From an uncultured Flavobacterium sp. (GTDB lineage Bacteria > Bacteroidota > Bacteroidia > Flavobacteriales > Flavobacteriaceae), in assembly GCA_937773775.1 (NCBI GenBank), contig CALJVL010000006.1, positions 62,001 through 126,000 of the forward strand: 64,000 bases of DNA, given 5' to 3'. The notes below the pieces were generated by a model. It searched no databases and was not told the DNA's origin. It saw only the letters and a program-made list of their open reading frames with translations. Both the position numbers and the translations under genes were made by a program. Positions 38,677-45,647 of this stretch are shown here, piece by piece. Numbering within the stretch: the first letter of the stretch is position 1; the number at the start of each line of letters is the position of its first letter.

Positions 38677-38949
38677 TTAATAAGCTAGTTGCTTTAAATT
38701 TTTTCTACAAAATCCAATTACATTATTTAAAAACTTATTAGAGTTTATAATTTCAATTTCACAATTAGAAATTTGATTAATACTATCAAATAATTCAGTT
38801 CCAAATGACATAGTAAGAATTTGAATTTCATCAAAATCTAAAACTATTTTTTCAGCAACTAAAATTTCAGATTTGAGTTCGTTAAAAACCTCTCTACTTT
38901 TTAATCTTGAACTTAATGAATGTCCAAAATTTGACAATTTCACAATCAT
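38677..38949 (-). CDS. STAS-like domain protein (DUF4325 type)
   Basis: The 90-residue protein has the short STAS-like layout. A leading segment FGHSLSSRLKSREVFNEL is followed by a strand KIVLDFDEIQILTMSFGTELFDSI, which is the DxxxVxxxSxSFxxE-like core of DUF4325. The C-terminal helix ends in NVIGFCRKNLKQL. DUF4325 proteins are usually encoded next to GHKL ATPases, as here (15 bp downstream of the HATPase gene), and are thought to be small regulatory partners like anti-sigma antagonists. What the pair controls is unknown. Confidence 0.8.
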   Translation of the reverse strand: MIVKLSNFGHSLSSRLKSREVFNELKSEILVAEKIVLDFDEIQILTMSFGTELFDSINQISNCEIEIINSNKFLNNVIGFCRKNLKQLAY

Positions 38950-38964
38950 AAGATTTTTTTTAAG

Positions 38965-39840
38965 TTAATATATATCATATTCTTTCTCAAGCATCAACTC
39001 GTTCAAAGGTATGTTTGAATCAAATTTAAACAAAAATTTCAAATAAACACCATTCCAATTGTCATTTGTGATATAATTAACCGCTTGATTTTTAATGACA
39101 ATACGATTATCTCCTGAAACTAAACACATTTCCCCACTATTTCTTTTGACAAATTCGGAGGCAAAATAAAGTCCATGCCCACGTCCTTCACCACAAGTGA
39201 CTTCAAATACAATTGATTTAGAAACAGCATCACTATTTGAAATTGTTTCATAAATTGGATTTTTTCGCAATGAAGATTTAATTCCTATACCCGAATCAAC
39301 TAAAATAAATTCTAATGCATTCAATGCCTTGTACTTTTGGCAATATAAATAAGCTCCTGATTTCGATTTAGAATGAATTGTTGTGTTGCAGAACATTTCA
39401 CTAATAATGAGCGATAATTGAAAAACATCTTCTTCTGACATTTTAAAATCATTCTTGAAAACATTTAAAATTTCCTTTGAAAGGTCGTAAACTCCTGATT
39501 CAATATTGGTAATTGGAATTAGGATGCCACTTAGGTTATGTCTTTGATTTTTATCATCATATGCAATACCTAATTGGACAAAGAAGTCAATCCTACTCGC
39601 ATAACTAATCGCCGAACATTCCTTGTCATTTAATAGAGTGATAATAACAGTTCTGCCATTACTACGCATTTCATTAACAAAAGAAACTATCAGTAAATAC
39701 ACTTCAGCTTTTACAAACCCCTTGCATTCAAATTCAATTGTCAAATCTAAATTTTCCAATATATTAACCTTTGAAAACTGCTTAATTAGTGTTAGCAAAT
39801 TGAGCTTATCTGATATAATTATTGATGTTTTTTGATTCAT
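38965..39840 (-). CDS. GHKL ATPase domain protein, partner of the STAS-like protein
   Basis: The 291 residues end in a GHKL/HATPase-c domain. The N-box is SLIISEMFCNTTIHSKSK with Glu and Asn at about residues 148-152, the G1 box is LVDSGIGIKSSL, and the G2 box is GEGRGHGLYFASEFVKRNSG. The N-terminal 130 residues are an unassigned regulator region (LTIEFECKGFVKAEVYLLIV resembles a STAS-like strand-helix). No histidine phospho-acceptor or membrane span is visible. It could be an anti-sigma-like kinase or a nucleotide-driven switch. It has its own consensus promoter and is co-transcribed with the STAS-like gene. Confidence 0.8.
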   Translation of the reverse strand: MNQKTSIIISDKLNLLTLIKQFSKVNILENLDLTIEFECKGFVKAEVYLLIVSFVNEMRSNGRTVIITLLNDKECSAISYASRIDFFVQLGIAYDDKNQRHNLSGILIPITNIESGVYDLSKEILNVFKNDFKMSEEDVFQLSLIISEMFCNTTIHSKSKSGAYLYCQKYKALNALEFILVDSGIGIKSSLRKNPIYETISNSDAVSKSIVFEVTCGEGRGHGLYFASEFVKRNSGEMCLVSGDNRIVIKNQAVNYITNDNWNGVYLKFLFKFDSNIPLNELMLEKEYDIY

Positions 39841-39858
39841 TTTTACTATTTATGAGAA

Positions 39859-39890
39859 CAAAAATAGCAATTGTAAAAAACAAATTACAA
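39859..39890 (-). promoter_or_regulatory. Promoter of the HATPase/STAS-like pair
   Basis: On the minus strand TTG (complement of 39888-39890), a 21-bp spacer and TATTTTTG (complement of 39859-39866) fit the Bacteroidota consensus, 18 bp upstream of the start codon. Confidence 0.65.
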
Positions 39891-40444
39891 CAATACACAT
39901 TAAAACCGTTTTTAAACTATGCAAAATACTGACAATCAATATTTTTTTCAATGCAGGCAAAGTTATTTTAGTTTTTTATTTAAACTTTACTAAGTTTGAT
40001 TTTTAGTTATATTAAACATAAATTCAATTTAACAAATTTGAAGTATGCGCAAAAAGAAACTACCTTATTTTATTTGATACTCTTTCAATTGTTTCGATAA
40101 TCTATTTTTTCCTGTTGGGATTGAAGAGGACGATTTTACAAAACAGTTTAAAACCAAACGCAAATGAAACTCTACGAGTTTTTGAAACTTTCAGGAATGG
40201 AGCAATATAATGCGGTTTGGTCTTTGGGTGTTCACGAAGATAGGTTTATTAAAGACATTGTCCGGTAAAGTCAAATACATTAATATTTTACATTTATAGA
40301 ATATTTTAATATTAGATATTCATAAAATATCTTAATAGAGTATATTTATATAGCTCGTGTAGGTTTAATAATTAAAATTGAAATATAAATAAATCATAAA
40401 AATGGTAGAGACAAGTATTTCTAAAATTCTTAATATAGGTCGTG
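39891..40444. other. Largely empty island segment with one short frame
   Basis: This AT-rich gap of about 550 bp lies between divergently spaced island genes. The only candidate gene is the 34-residue frame at 40164-40268. I see no tRNA or terminator. Confidence 0.5.
40164..40268 (+). CDS. Possible small or truncated protein (34 aa)
   Basis: An ATG-to-TAA frame encodes MKLYEFLKLSGMEQYNAVW and then 15 more residues. The text resembles the start of short hypothetical proteins in flavobacterial mobile DNA (xYEFLKLxxxxQYxxVW), which are usually longer. It may therefore be a remnant. It is the only plus-strand frame in the island with a natural-looking composition. Confidence 0.3.
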   Translation: MKLYEFLKLSGMEQYNAVWSLGVHEDRFIKDIVR

Positions 40445-41140
40445 TTATGGTCGGGTTCCATTTAATTTGTCCAAGACCTTTTTTATAAGTTCCTTTTCAT
40501 GGTCTTTATGTTGTCTTTCTATAGTTGATTTTCTTCGCTTTTCAGCCTCCATAATGAGTTCCTCTAAAGAAAGCTTATAACTTACATAAAAACCCCTACA
40601 ATAGCGCGAATATGTGACGAGTCCCCAGTTATGTATCAATGATGCTTTGATTTTTTTCGTTTGATATTCGTTGGCATACTCTCTAACCTCAATTGATAAA
40701 TCCCAAACGTCATTTACGGCCTTTACTTTACCATCCATTCTTGACCATAAGTAGAAGTTAGTCGTTTTACAATAACTTTTCTGCCTGCCTAGAATGCTTT
40801 TGATTGCTAAAAAACTTAACAAACATATTTTATCAAATTCGGTTTTGTCATTTTTATAAAAGTCCCACCATATTGAAAGTTTTATTCCGGCTCTTGGAGA
40901 ATTTAGAGGCAAACTATTATAAAGTTCTTTGCCATTGACTAATGTTTTTTCATTGTTTCCTAGAGTCATATTATAATTACTTGCGCATGAAATTATCTTT
41001 TCCAAATTACTGCCTTCATATAGCTTTAAACTATCTTCATAGATTACATAATCTGATATGTTGTTAAGGATCTTTTGGGGGTCGTTTTTCATAAAGCCCT
41101 CTAGTAACTGGATAGGAAAATTAAAATATTTTTCTTTCAT
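40445..41140 (-). CDS. Island protein of unknown function (231 aa)
   Basis: I do not recognise this protein. It is soluble, with a helix-rich middle (KICLLSFLAIKSILGRQK, then CKTTNFYLWSRMDG). It ends in a charged, probably coiled-coil helix (LEELIMEAEKRRKST, then HEKELIKKVLDKL). The aromatic-rich stretch YSRYCRGFYVSY is distinctive. It stands alone between hairpins on either side, upstream of the STAS/HATPase pair and downstream of the HTH gene. A replication or DNA-binding role for the island would fit its position but is only a guess. Confidence 0.65.
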   Translation of the reverse strand: MKEKYFNFPIQLLEGFMKNDPQKILNNISDYVIYEDSLKLYEGSNLEKIISCASNYNMTLGNNEKTLVNGKELYNSLPLNSPRAGIKLSIWWDFYKNDKTEFDKICLLSFLAIKSILGRQKSYCKTTNFYLWSRMDGKVKAVNDVWDLSIEVREYANEYQTKKIKASLIHNWGLVTYSRYCRGFYVSYKLSLEELIMEAEKRRKSTIERQHKDHEKELIKKVLDKLNGTRP

Positions 41141-41235
41141 TTTATGATTGTTTTTATAATGCCGGTTGGTAATTGATTATCTTTGAATAAGTTTTTTACT
41201 ATGCCTGTTGAAAACTGAACTTTGAACAAAATATA

Positions 41236-41270
41236 AACGAGAGCCTGAACAACTCTCGTTTTTTTTTATT
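41236..41270 (+). terminator. Hairpin, possibly a terminator
   Basis: AACGAGAG and CTCTCGTT pair around an 8-10-nt loop, with T9 on the plus strand. The genes nearby are on the minus strand, where the tail is only ATATTTTG, so its orientation is odd. Confidence 0.55.
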
Positions 41271-41279
41271 TAAAATGGA

Positions 41280-41402
41280 TTAGTCAGAATTAATGAGTAA
41301 ACGTTCAAGCAAGCGCATAAGTAAATTATACGATATTGGGTCGCAGTTTTTTAAGGCTTTAATTAGGTGCTTGATTGCGGTTTTTTCTTTAGAATGTTCC
41401 AT
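41280..41402 (-). CDS. Small 40-residue protein downstream of the HTH gene
   Basis: ATG at 41402 lies 3 bp after the stop of the HTH gene, so translation is probably coupled. The 40 residues read MEHSKEKTAIKHLIKALKN and continue with CDPISYNLLMRLLERLLINSD. They form amphipathic helices with a Lys/Leu-rich pattern. No family is recognised. The tight coupling to an excisionase-like protein makes a real gene likely, perhaps a partner peptide. Confidence 0.6.
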   Translation of the reverse strand: MEHSKEKTAIKHLIKALKNCDPISYNLLMRLLERLLINSD

Positions 41403-41405
41403 AAA

Positions 41406-41684
41406 TTAAACATTCAAAGGTTTTATGCTCGCTTCTACTTCTGAACGCAGGAAATAGACACGCCCTCCAATACCAAGAGGATTTAATCGTTTTGACTTGC
41501 ACCAGTTATGTACTGTAGAAATATCCACGCCAAACATTAAAGCCACCTCTTGGCGGCTCAAATATTCGTTAGGAAGTTTTGGTTTGAAGTTTTTTAGAAA
41601 ATCGTCGAGAATGATTTTTACCCCTGCGTTAATCTCGCTTTGTAGTTGTTGGGGCGTTGTTTGAAGGAATTGAATTTGTTGCAT
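41406..41684 (-). CDS. Excisionase-like helix-turn-helix protein
   Basis: The 92 residues have an N-terminal helical lead and then a MerR/HTH_17-type winged helix: LSRQEVALMFGVDISTVHNW, then CKSKRLNPLGIGGRVYFLRSEVEASI. This is the shape of recombination directionality factors in Bacteroidota islands, which help the integrase excise the element. It lies in the same island as the tyrosine integrase and an RteC-like protein. An alternative is a plain regulator of the neighbouring small gene. Confidence 0.85.
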   Translation of the reverse strand: MQQIQFLQTTPQQLQSEINAGVKIILDDFLKNFKPKLPNEYLSRQEVALMFGVDISTVHNWCKSKRLNPLGIGGRVYFLRSEVEASIKPLNV

Positions 41685-41768
41685 GGTTGAAATATTTTTG
41701 ATTAATATTTCACAAAATTCATTCTATTTAAATCCGTCAAAAGGTTAGTAACGGGTTAGTAACGGCTA

Positions 41769-42440
41769 TTATTTTTTCTTTTCGAGTGTAATGTAATCGA
41801 ATAAGGACTTTCTTAACTTGTCTATAAACAAGCTTTCGCTGCCGCTATTTCGTGTTTTTATATCATTCAATAATTTGGAAGGATTATTTATTTCAATACC
41901 AAAAAAGTTTGCGCAAATTTCTATATTGTCTTTTTGTATTCCTTTTAGGTTACCGTTTTCAGTTAGAGCCTTAATAAGCTCTATGAATTCAGTTTGATTC
42001 CCGTGAAATTTGATGTTTTTAAATTCATTGTCGTTTGTAAGCTTCTTTTTTTTGATGTTTAAATACTCTGTGATTTTTGTAAAACTAGTAGTTAATTGTT
42101 CACAAATTTCTATATCGTAACCATTAGTCATCAATTTGCTTTCATCTATAATCAGCTTCATAACATCAGAGTTTTGATTGATATTTGAATCTATTTGATT
42201 TATCTCGTTGTATTCGAATTCATTCATATAACGGTATTCATATTCTGTATATTCGTCGTTGTATATGATTATTCTTTGATGTGTAACATTTGCTGTTTCA
42301 TAACAAATTTGATAGAATCCCAATTCACTATTTAGGAAATGTAATTCGTCGTAATCTTCATAACTTGCAATATGTTGTTCTAAACAAATGTCGTATGACT
42401 CTTTGTGTTTTTTGAAGGATGTTATTAATTCTTTACCCAT
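41769..42440 (-). CDS. RteC-domain protein
   Basis: The C-terminal half carries the RteC pattern: FHGNQTEFIELIKALTENGN, then IEICANFFGIEINNPSKLLNDIKTRNSG and a helix FIDKLRKSLFDYI. In CTnDOT-type elements RteC turns on excision genes by binding upstream of the excision operon. The N-terminal part is acidic and Tyr-rich and gives no clue. The 223 residues are of usual family length. Its position between the HTH gene and the integrase fits a role in island excision control. Confidence 0.8.
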   Translation of the reverse strand: MGKELITSFKKHKESYDICLEQHIASYEDYDELHFLNSELGFYQICYETANVTHQRIIIYNDEYTEYEYRYMNEFEYNEINQIDSNINQNSDVMKLIIDESKLMTNGYDIEICEQLTTSFTKITEYLNIKKKKLTNDNEFKNIKFHGNQTEFIELIKALTENGNLKGIQKDNIEICANFFGIEINNPSKLLNDIKTRNSGSESLFIDKLRKSLFDYITLEKKK

Positions 42441-42603
42441 TTTCCTGTAATTTGAACTTTAAGATTATTGTTAATTGCGAGAGTTCTTCATGTTTTCGTA
42501 GAGTTCTTACTAAATAAAGAAGGAATGTTTTTAAGACAGAGTTAGCATGTATGGACCCATCTAGACGCACCATTCCACTTTAAACTGCGCGGTTATATAC
42601 GTT

Positions 42604-42831
42604 TTACTCGTAAGTATGTCCTTTAAAATCAATTTTATGAAAAACTCTCTCACCCTCCGCCCCAGTAAGATATTGCACGGTGCCTGTTTGAGTATCAATT
42701 ATTGCGACTGCCGCACCCGATGTTACAGATTGATAACGTCCATTTTGACTTATGATTTGCCCAACATAAACAAATGCGGTTAAACTTAATATAAAAGCAA
42801 CTGCTTTTGCTAATCTCCATTTATTTTCCAT
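42604..42831 (-). CDS. Small membrane-anchored protein (75 aa)
   Basis: I place the start at 42831 (MENKWRLAKAVAFILSL), directly ahead of one transmembrane segment (residues 9-28). An upstream in-frame ATG would overlap the lipoprotein gene. The outer part (SVTSGAAVAIIDTQTGTVQY, then KIDFKGHTYE) is beta-rich. Function is unknown. It lies 34 bp downstream of a lipoprotein gene, probably in one unit. Confidence 0.68.
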   Translation of the reverse strand: MENKWRLAKAVAFILSLTAFVYVGQIISQNGRYQSVTSGAAVAIIDTQTGTVQYLTGAEGERVFHKIDFKGHTYE

Positions 42832-42865
42832 AATTATTATTTTAAATTTAACAGTTAATAAATTT

Positions 42866-43270
42866 TTATTCTGGGTTGTCATCTTGGTAGGATTCAATCG
42901 CACTTTCTTCAATTTCTTCTTTCGTAAGCATTTCATACTTGTAACTAAATATGATACTTGCAATTTTAAATTTTGAAATATGATATTTTTGAGAAATGGT
43001 GTCTAAATTATCGGCTTTATTCATCCCAAGCCCATCAAGATATTCTGGATTTGCTTTTAAATACTCTCTTAAAACCAGACGTAAAGTGTCTTGTGGTATT
43101 TTTTTTATAATAGAAAGTAACATTAGTTTTTCAGACTCCATCATTAAAAAAGCATCTTCGTAGCCAAAAGGATTTACAACTTTCGCAGGTTCTTTGGTAA
43201 TAACTTTTTCGGGTTCTTTGTCTTTACAGCCAAAAACCATAAACATCAATATAATCAGTAGTTTTTTCAT
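42866..43270 (-). CDS. Small lipoprotein of unknown function (134 aa)
   Basis: The protein begins MKKLLIILMFMVFGCKD: a signal and lipobox VFGC with cysteine at 15. An acidic helix-rich body (ESEKLMLLSIIKKIPQDTL) follows, then a putative HTH-like turn ISQKYHISKFKIASIIFSYK that looks like a small tetratricopeptide-like or helical-hairpin segment. It is followed by a membrane peptide gene. No family is recognised. Confidence 0.7.
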   Translation of the reverse strand: MKKLLIILMFMVFGCKDKEPEKVITKEPAKVVNPFGYEDAFLMMESEKLMLLSIIKKIPQDTLRLVLREYLKANPEYLDGLGMNKADNLDTISQKYHISKFKIASIIFSYKYEMLTKEEIEESAIESYQDDNPE

Positions 43271-43635
43271 GATGGTTATTTTGTTTTTAATGAATTTAGA
43301 GTTACTTGTTTTAAAATGGATAGCTAGCTCTACATGTACGGTTATCTATCATTTATCGACTCTGTTTTACCAGTCGAAAACGAAATTACAGTAGACGGTG
43401 GGTCTTCTTTTTACTTTTAAATCCCAAAACATTTTCACTTTTTACTTGTGTCTGCATGGTTGCCTCATAGCGCGTACTAAATATACTTATCAAATATAAT
43501 CATTCGCATGAATTAAAAATTAAAATTAAATACTATTAATCTTACTGCAGTTATATCCCTGCTATCAGGAAGCGTTTTTATTATTACTGAGTAATGATTT
43601 ATGTTTGGAGTGTTATCGTATTGTCAAGGCTTGTA
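43271..43635. other. Gap upstream of the lipoprotein gene and downstream of the integrase
   Basis: I see no gene or clear hairpin in these 365 bp. The AT-rich tracts and a few candidate -7 matches suggest it carries the promoter of the minus-strand lipoprotein unit. Confidence 0.5.
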
Positions 43636-44955
43636 TTAGTCTTCTGTTCCGTTAGGTAATAATACCATTTTAGGTTTTTTTTCTTTATTAATTGTTTCGT
43701 AGAACTTCATGTATATATCAGCGTTGTCGTCTTTGTCTACCGGTTTGTTTATATATTTTAAAAATATTGACTCTTTAGAATGACCACTGATACCCATGAG
43801 AACAGGAGTAGGTATTAATTTATAGTAATTAGTGCAAAAACTTCTTCTAAATGAATGTACCGTGATCAACTTATGCTTTTCACAGAAAACTAGTTCTTTT
43901 CGTTTTGTCTGCTTACTATATATTTTGCCTTCTGTCATCACATTTATTTTCGCAATTTCGCAAACTTTTTTAATGTAAAGGTTTAATTTTTGAGTGCTGA
44001 TTTTATATGGGTAACCGTTTTCTATTATTTGGATCACATGCGGTGCAATAATACCAATAGTAACTGCCTTTTTTGTTTTATGCTGTATGACGTCTAAATA
44101 CATGTTTCCAGATTTATAACGGATGTCTTCTTTCTTAATTAAAACCAGATCCTGTCCGCGTTGTGCAAACTCGCATCCCAGTAAAAGCCATTTACGAGCG
44201 TTGTCGTACGCCTCGCTTGTTATCTCCGCTGTTCCAATAATTTCTAATTCTTCGAATGATAATGTATGTATAAATCTGTCCTCATCTCTTTCAGAAAAAA
44301 TAACAATATGTTTTGCAAAAGCATTTACCTGGACCCCTTTTCTTTCGGCCTCATTGCAAACAGTTTTTACATTGGCAATATGTTTGGATGCTGTGGCAAT
44401 TGCATAATTTTTTGTTTTCATTAGCCAATCAGTAAATTTATCAATAAAGGTTTCGTTAATGTCATTGAAGTTAACTTGTTTTTTTGTTTTGCTTTGATAC
44501 TCTCTAATTATATTTTTTGTTGACTCAAAACTATTTTTCCTGCTTTTTGACAACCCCAATTTATACCCGCCTTTTACTTTTACTTTACGAGTACTTGAAT
44601 TATCTATAAGATCTTGTAGAAAATTCACAATTAGTCCTGTGTCTGTTTTCTCAACACGGTTGAAACACTCAATTATTTTTGAATCGAGCCAAAAAGCATC
44701 AATTACAACGCTATCGCCCAAATCTTTGTTAAGATTATGGAAAATGAATGATTCTAATTTTTTGAGGTTGTTAAAAACTACTTTATTTTCGGCTGTGTTT
44801 TGTTTCGGGCGATTTGTATCATTACTCCAGTCTTTTGGGTTCACTGTAAATCCTGTATTCATCTCTATGACGTTTCCACGCCATAAGGACAAGTAGATTT
44901 TAATTGAAACGTTTTTATTGGCCTTACTTCTTAATCTAAAATTGACGGTTGCCAT
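43636..44955 (-). CDS. Tyrosine recombinase (island integrase)
   Basis: The chosen start at 44955 (MATVNFRLRSKANKN) lies just inside the promoter region. The farther TTG at 44982 would fall at the -7 element. The 439 residues have the Bacteroidota pattern: an N-terminal arm-binding domain and SAM-like core-binding domain (to about residue 210), then the catalytic domain. Its R-K-H-R-H-Y residues are seen in CEFAQRGQDLVLIKKED, HSFRRSFCTNYY and GISGHSKESIFLKYI. It should carry out site-specific integration at the tRNA-Leu end and excision with the HTH protein. It sits at the right end, 230 bp from attR. Confidence 0.93.
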   Translation of the reverse strand: MATVNFRLRSKANKNVSIKIYLSLWRGNVIEMNTGFTVNPKDWSNDTNRPKQNTAENKVVFNNLKKLESFIFHNLNKDLGDSVVIDAFWLDSKIIECFNRVEKTDTGLIVNFLQDLIDNSSTRKVKVKGGYKLGLSKSRKNSFESTKNIIREYQSKTKKQVNFNDINETFIDKFTDWLMKTKNYAIATASKHIANVKTVCNEAERKGVQVNAFAKHIVIFSERDEDRFIHTLSFEELEIIGTAEITSEAYDNARKWLLLGCEFAQRGQDLVLIKKEDIRYKSGNMYLDVIQHKTKKAVTIGIIAPHVIQIIENGYPYKISTQKLNLYIKKVCEIAKINVMTEGKIYSKQTKRKELVFCEKHKLITVHSFRRSFCTNYYKLIPTPVLMGISGHSKESIFLKYINKPVDKDDNADIYMKFYETINKEKKPKMVLLPNGTED

Positions 44956-44984
44956 AGTTGGAGCTTTTGAAATTTTGAACAAAT

Positions 44985-45017
44985 CAAATATAATGTATTT
45001 TACAATACATTATGCAA
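44985..45017 (-). promoter_or_regulatory. Integrase promoter with palindromic operator
   Basis: On the minus strand TTG (complement of 45015-45017), a 22-bp spacer and TATATTTG (complement of 44985-44992) form a consensus promoter. Filling the spacer is a perfect inverted repeat of TAATGTATT and AATACATTA (44991-44999 and 45004-45012), a likely repressor site. Confidence 0.65.
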
Positions 45018-45019
45018 AG

Positions 45020-45080
45020 TTGCCAAACCGCTGCCAAACTATTTTAAGTTTTCATTCAATTTCATTCAATTTCGTTCAAT
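45020..45080. repeat. Right-end TGCCAAAC pair and triple 10-bp tandem repeat, candidate integrase sites
   Basis: TGCCAAAC occurs at 45021-45028 and 45032-45039, again with an 11-bp period, matching the left-end pair at 35694 and 35705. Next come three tandem copies of TTCATTCAAT (45051-45080, the third with one change). They lie between integrase promoter and attR. Confidence 0.6.
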
Positions 45081-45184
45081 TAATATATAACGTTTCAAAT
45101 CTTTTAAACAGTTGAATTTATTAGGTTTTTAAAGGGTTTTAGTAATTATTTCGGGGGTTTTAAAAAATGACACGATTGAGGGGT

Positions 45185-45205
45185 TTCGACTCCGGCTCCG
45201 GGTAC
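45185..45205. repeat. Island end repeat, right (att)
   Basis: This is the exact 21-bp copy of 35616-35636, the end of tRNA-Leu. No other tRNA part is present here, which fits integration into the tRNA 3' end. Confidence 0.92.
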
Positions 45206-45236
45206 AAAAACCGCTTCTAAAGAAGCGGTTTTTTTG
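45206..45236 (+). terminator. Terminator, probably the original one of tRNA-Leu
   Basis: AAACCGCTTC and GAAGCGGTTT pair around a 4-nt loop and are followed by T7. It directly follows the island's right end and so would have ended the tRNA transcript before the insertion. Confidence 0.85.
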
Positions 45237-45647
45237 GTTTTATACTAAAGTGAATTTCACAGAATTAATGCATGTTTATTCTCAATTTGCCCCTTTTTGT
45301 TTTTTAAAATTATTTTGGCAAGAATTTCAGCTGTTGCCTTAATATTAGTTGAAACAGTGGTAACGTTGGTTTCAATAGTTTTTCAGCACATTTTAAAATT
45401 ATTCAGCTGTCATTATTTATCGGTAAGTCATGAGTGTTTTTTGAAGACCATCGGAAGAGCAGGTTGACAGGATGAGGTGAAATTAATACAACCTACAATG
45501 TGAATCCTGCAAAATTAGTAGATAGACCTTCATATAATAGAGTAGCAAAACTTAATTTCAAGGATTTGTTGAAAAGTAGTTTTTTGTAGTGACTCTCCCT
45601 CTTGACCTTTTGTATTTACTCCAAAACTTTTTGATGTTTCTGAGTAA
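45237..45647. other. Intergenic region with a possible gene fragment
   Basis: No full gene is seen. At 45476-45589 a startless plus-strand frame reads NTTYNVNPAKLVDRPS and YNRVAKLNFKDLLKSSF before a stop. It looks like the 3' end of a decayed or deleted gene, but its family is not recognised. Confidence 0.3.

Larger units (their letters stand above)
35616..45205. mobile_element. tRNA-Leu-integrated genomic island, about 9.6 kb
   Basis: Its limits are a 21-bp direct repeat of the tRNA 3' end. Inside are a tyrosine integrase 230 bp from the right end, an excisionase-like HTH protein, an RteC-like protein, an HATPase/STAS-like pair, and about seven unrecognised proteins, several of them lipoproteins or membrane proteins. 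All full-length genes are on the minus strand. I see no conjugation or relaxase genes, so it is an integrative, not self-transmissible, element. The tRNA stays intact on the left side. Confidence 0.9.

Noticed and set aside
38677..39840. Calling the HATPase/STAS-like pair a toxin-antitoxin or defence system
   Set aside because: No toxin motif or effector domain is visible; only the regulatory pairing is supported.
42604..42963. A 119-codon version of the membrane peptide gene
   Set aside because: The extra N-terminus overlaps the lipoprotein gene, is Lys-rich and lacks the signal-like start seen at 42831.
45185..45205. A second partial tRNA-Leu gene
   Set aside because: Only the 3' 21 bp are present, with no D-arm or anticodon; it is the island end repeat.
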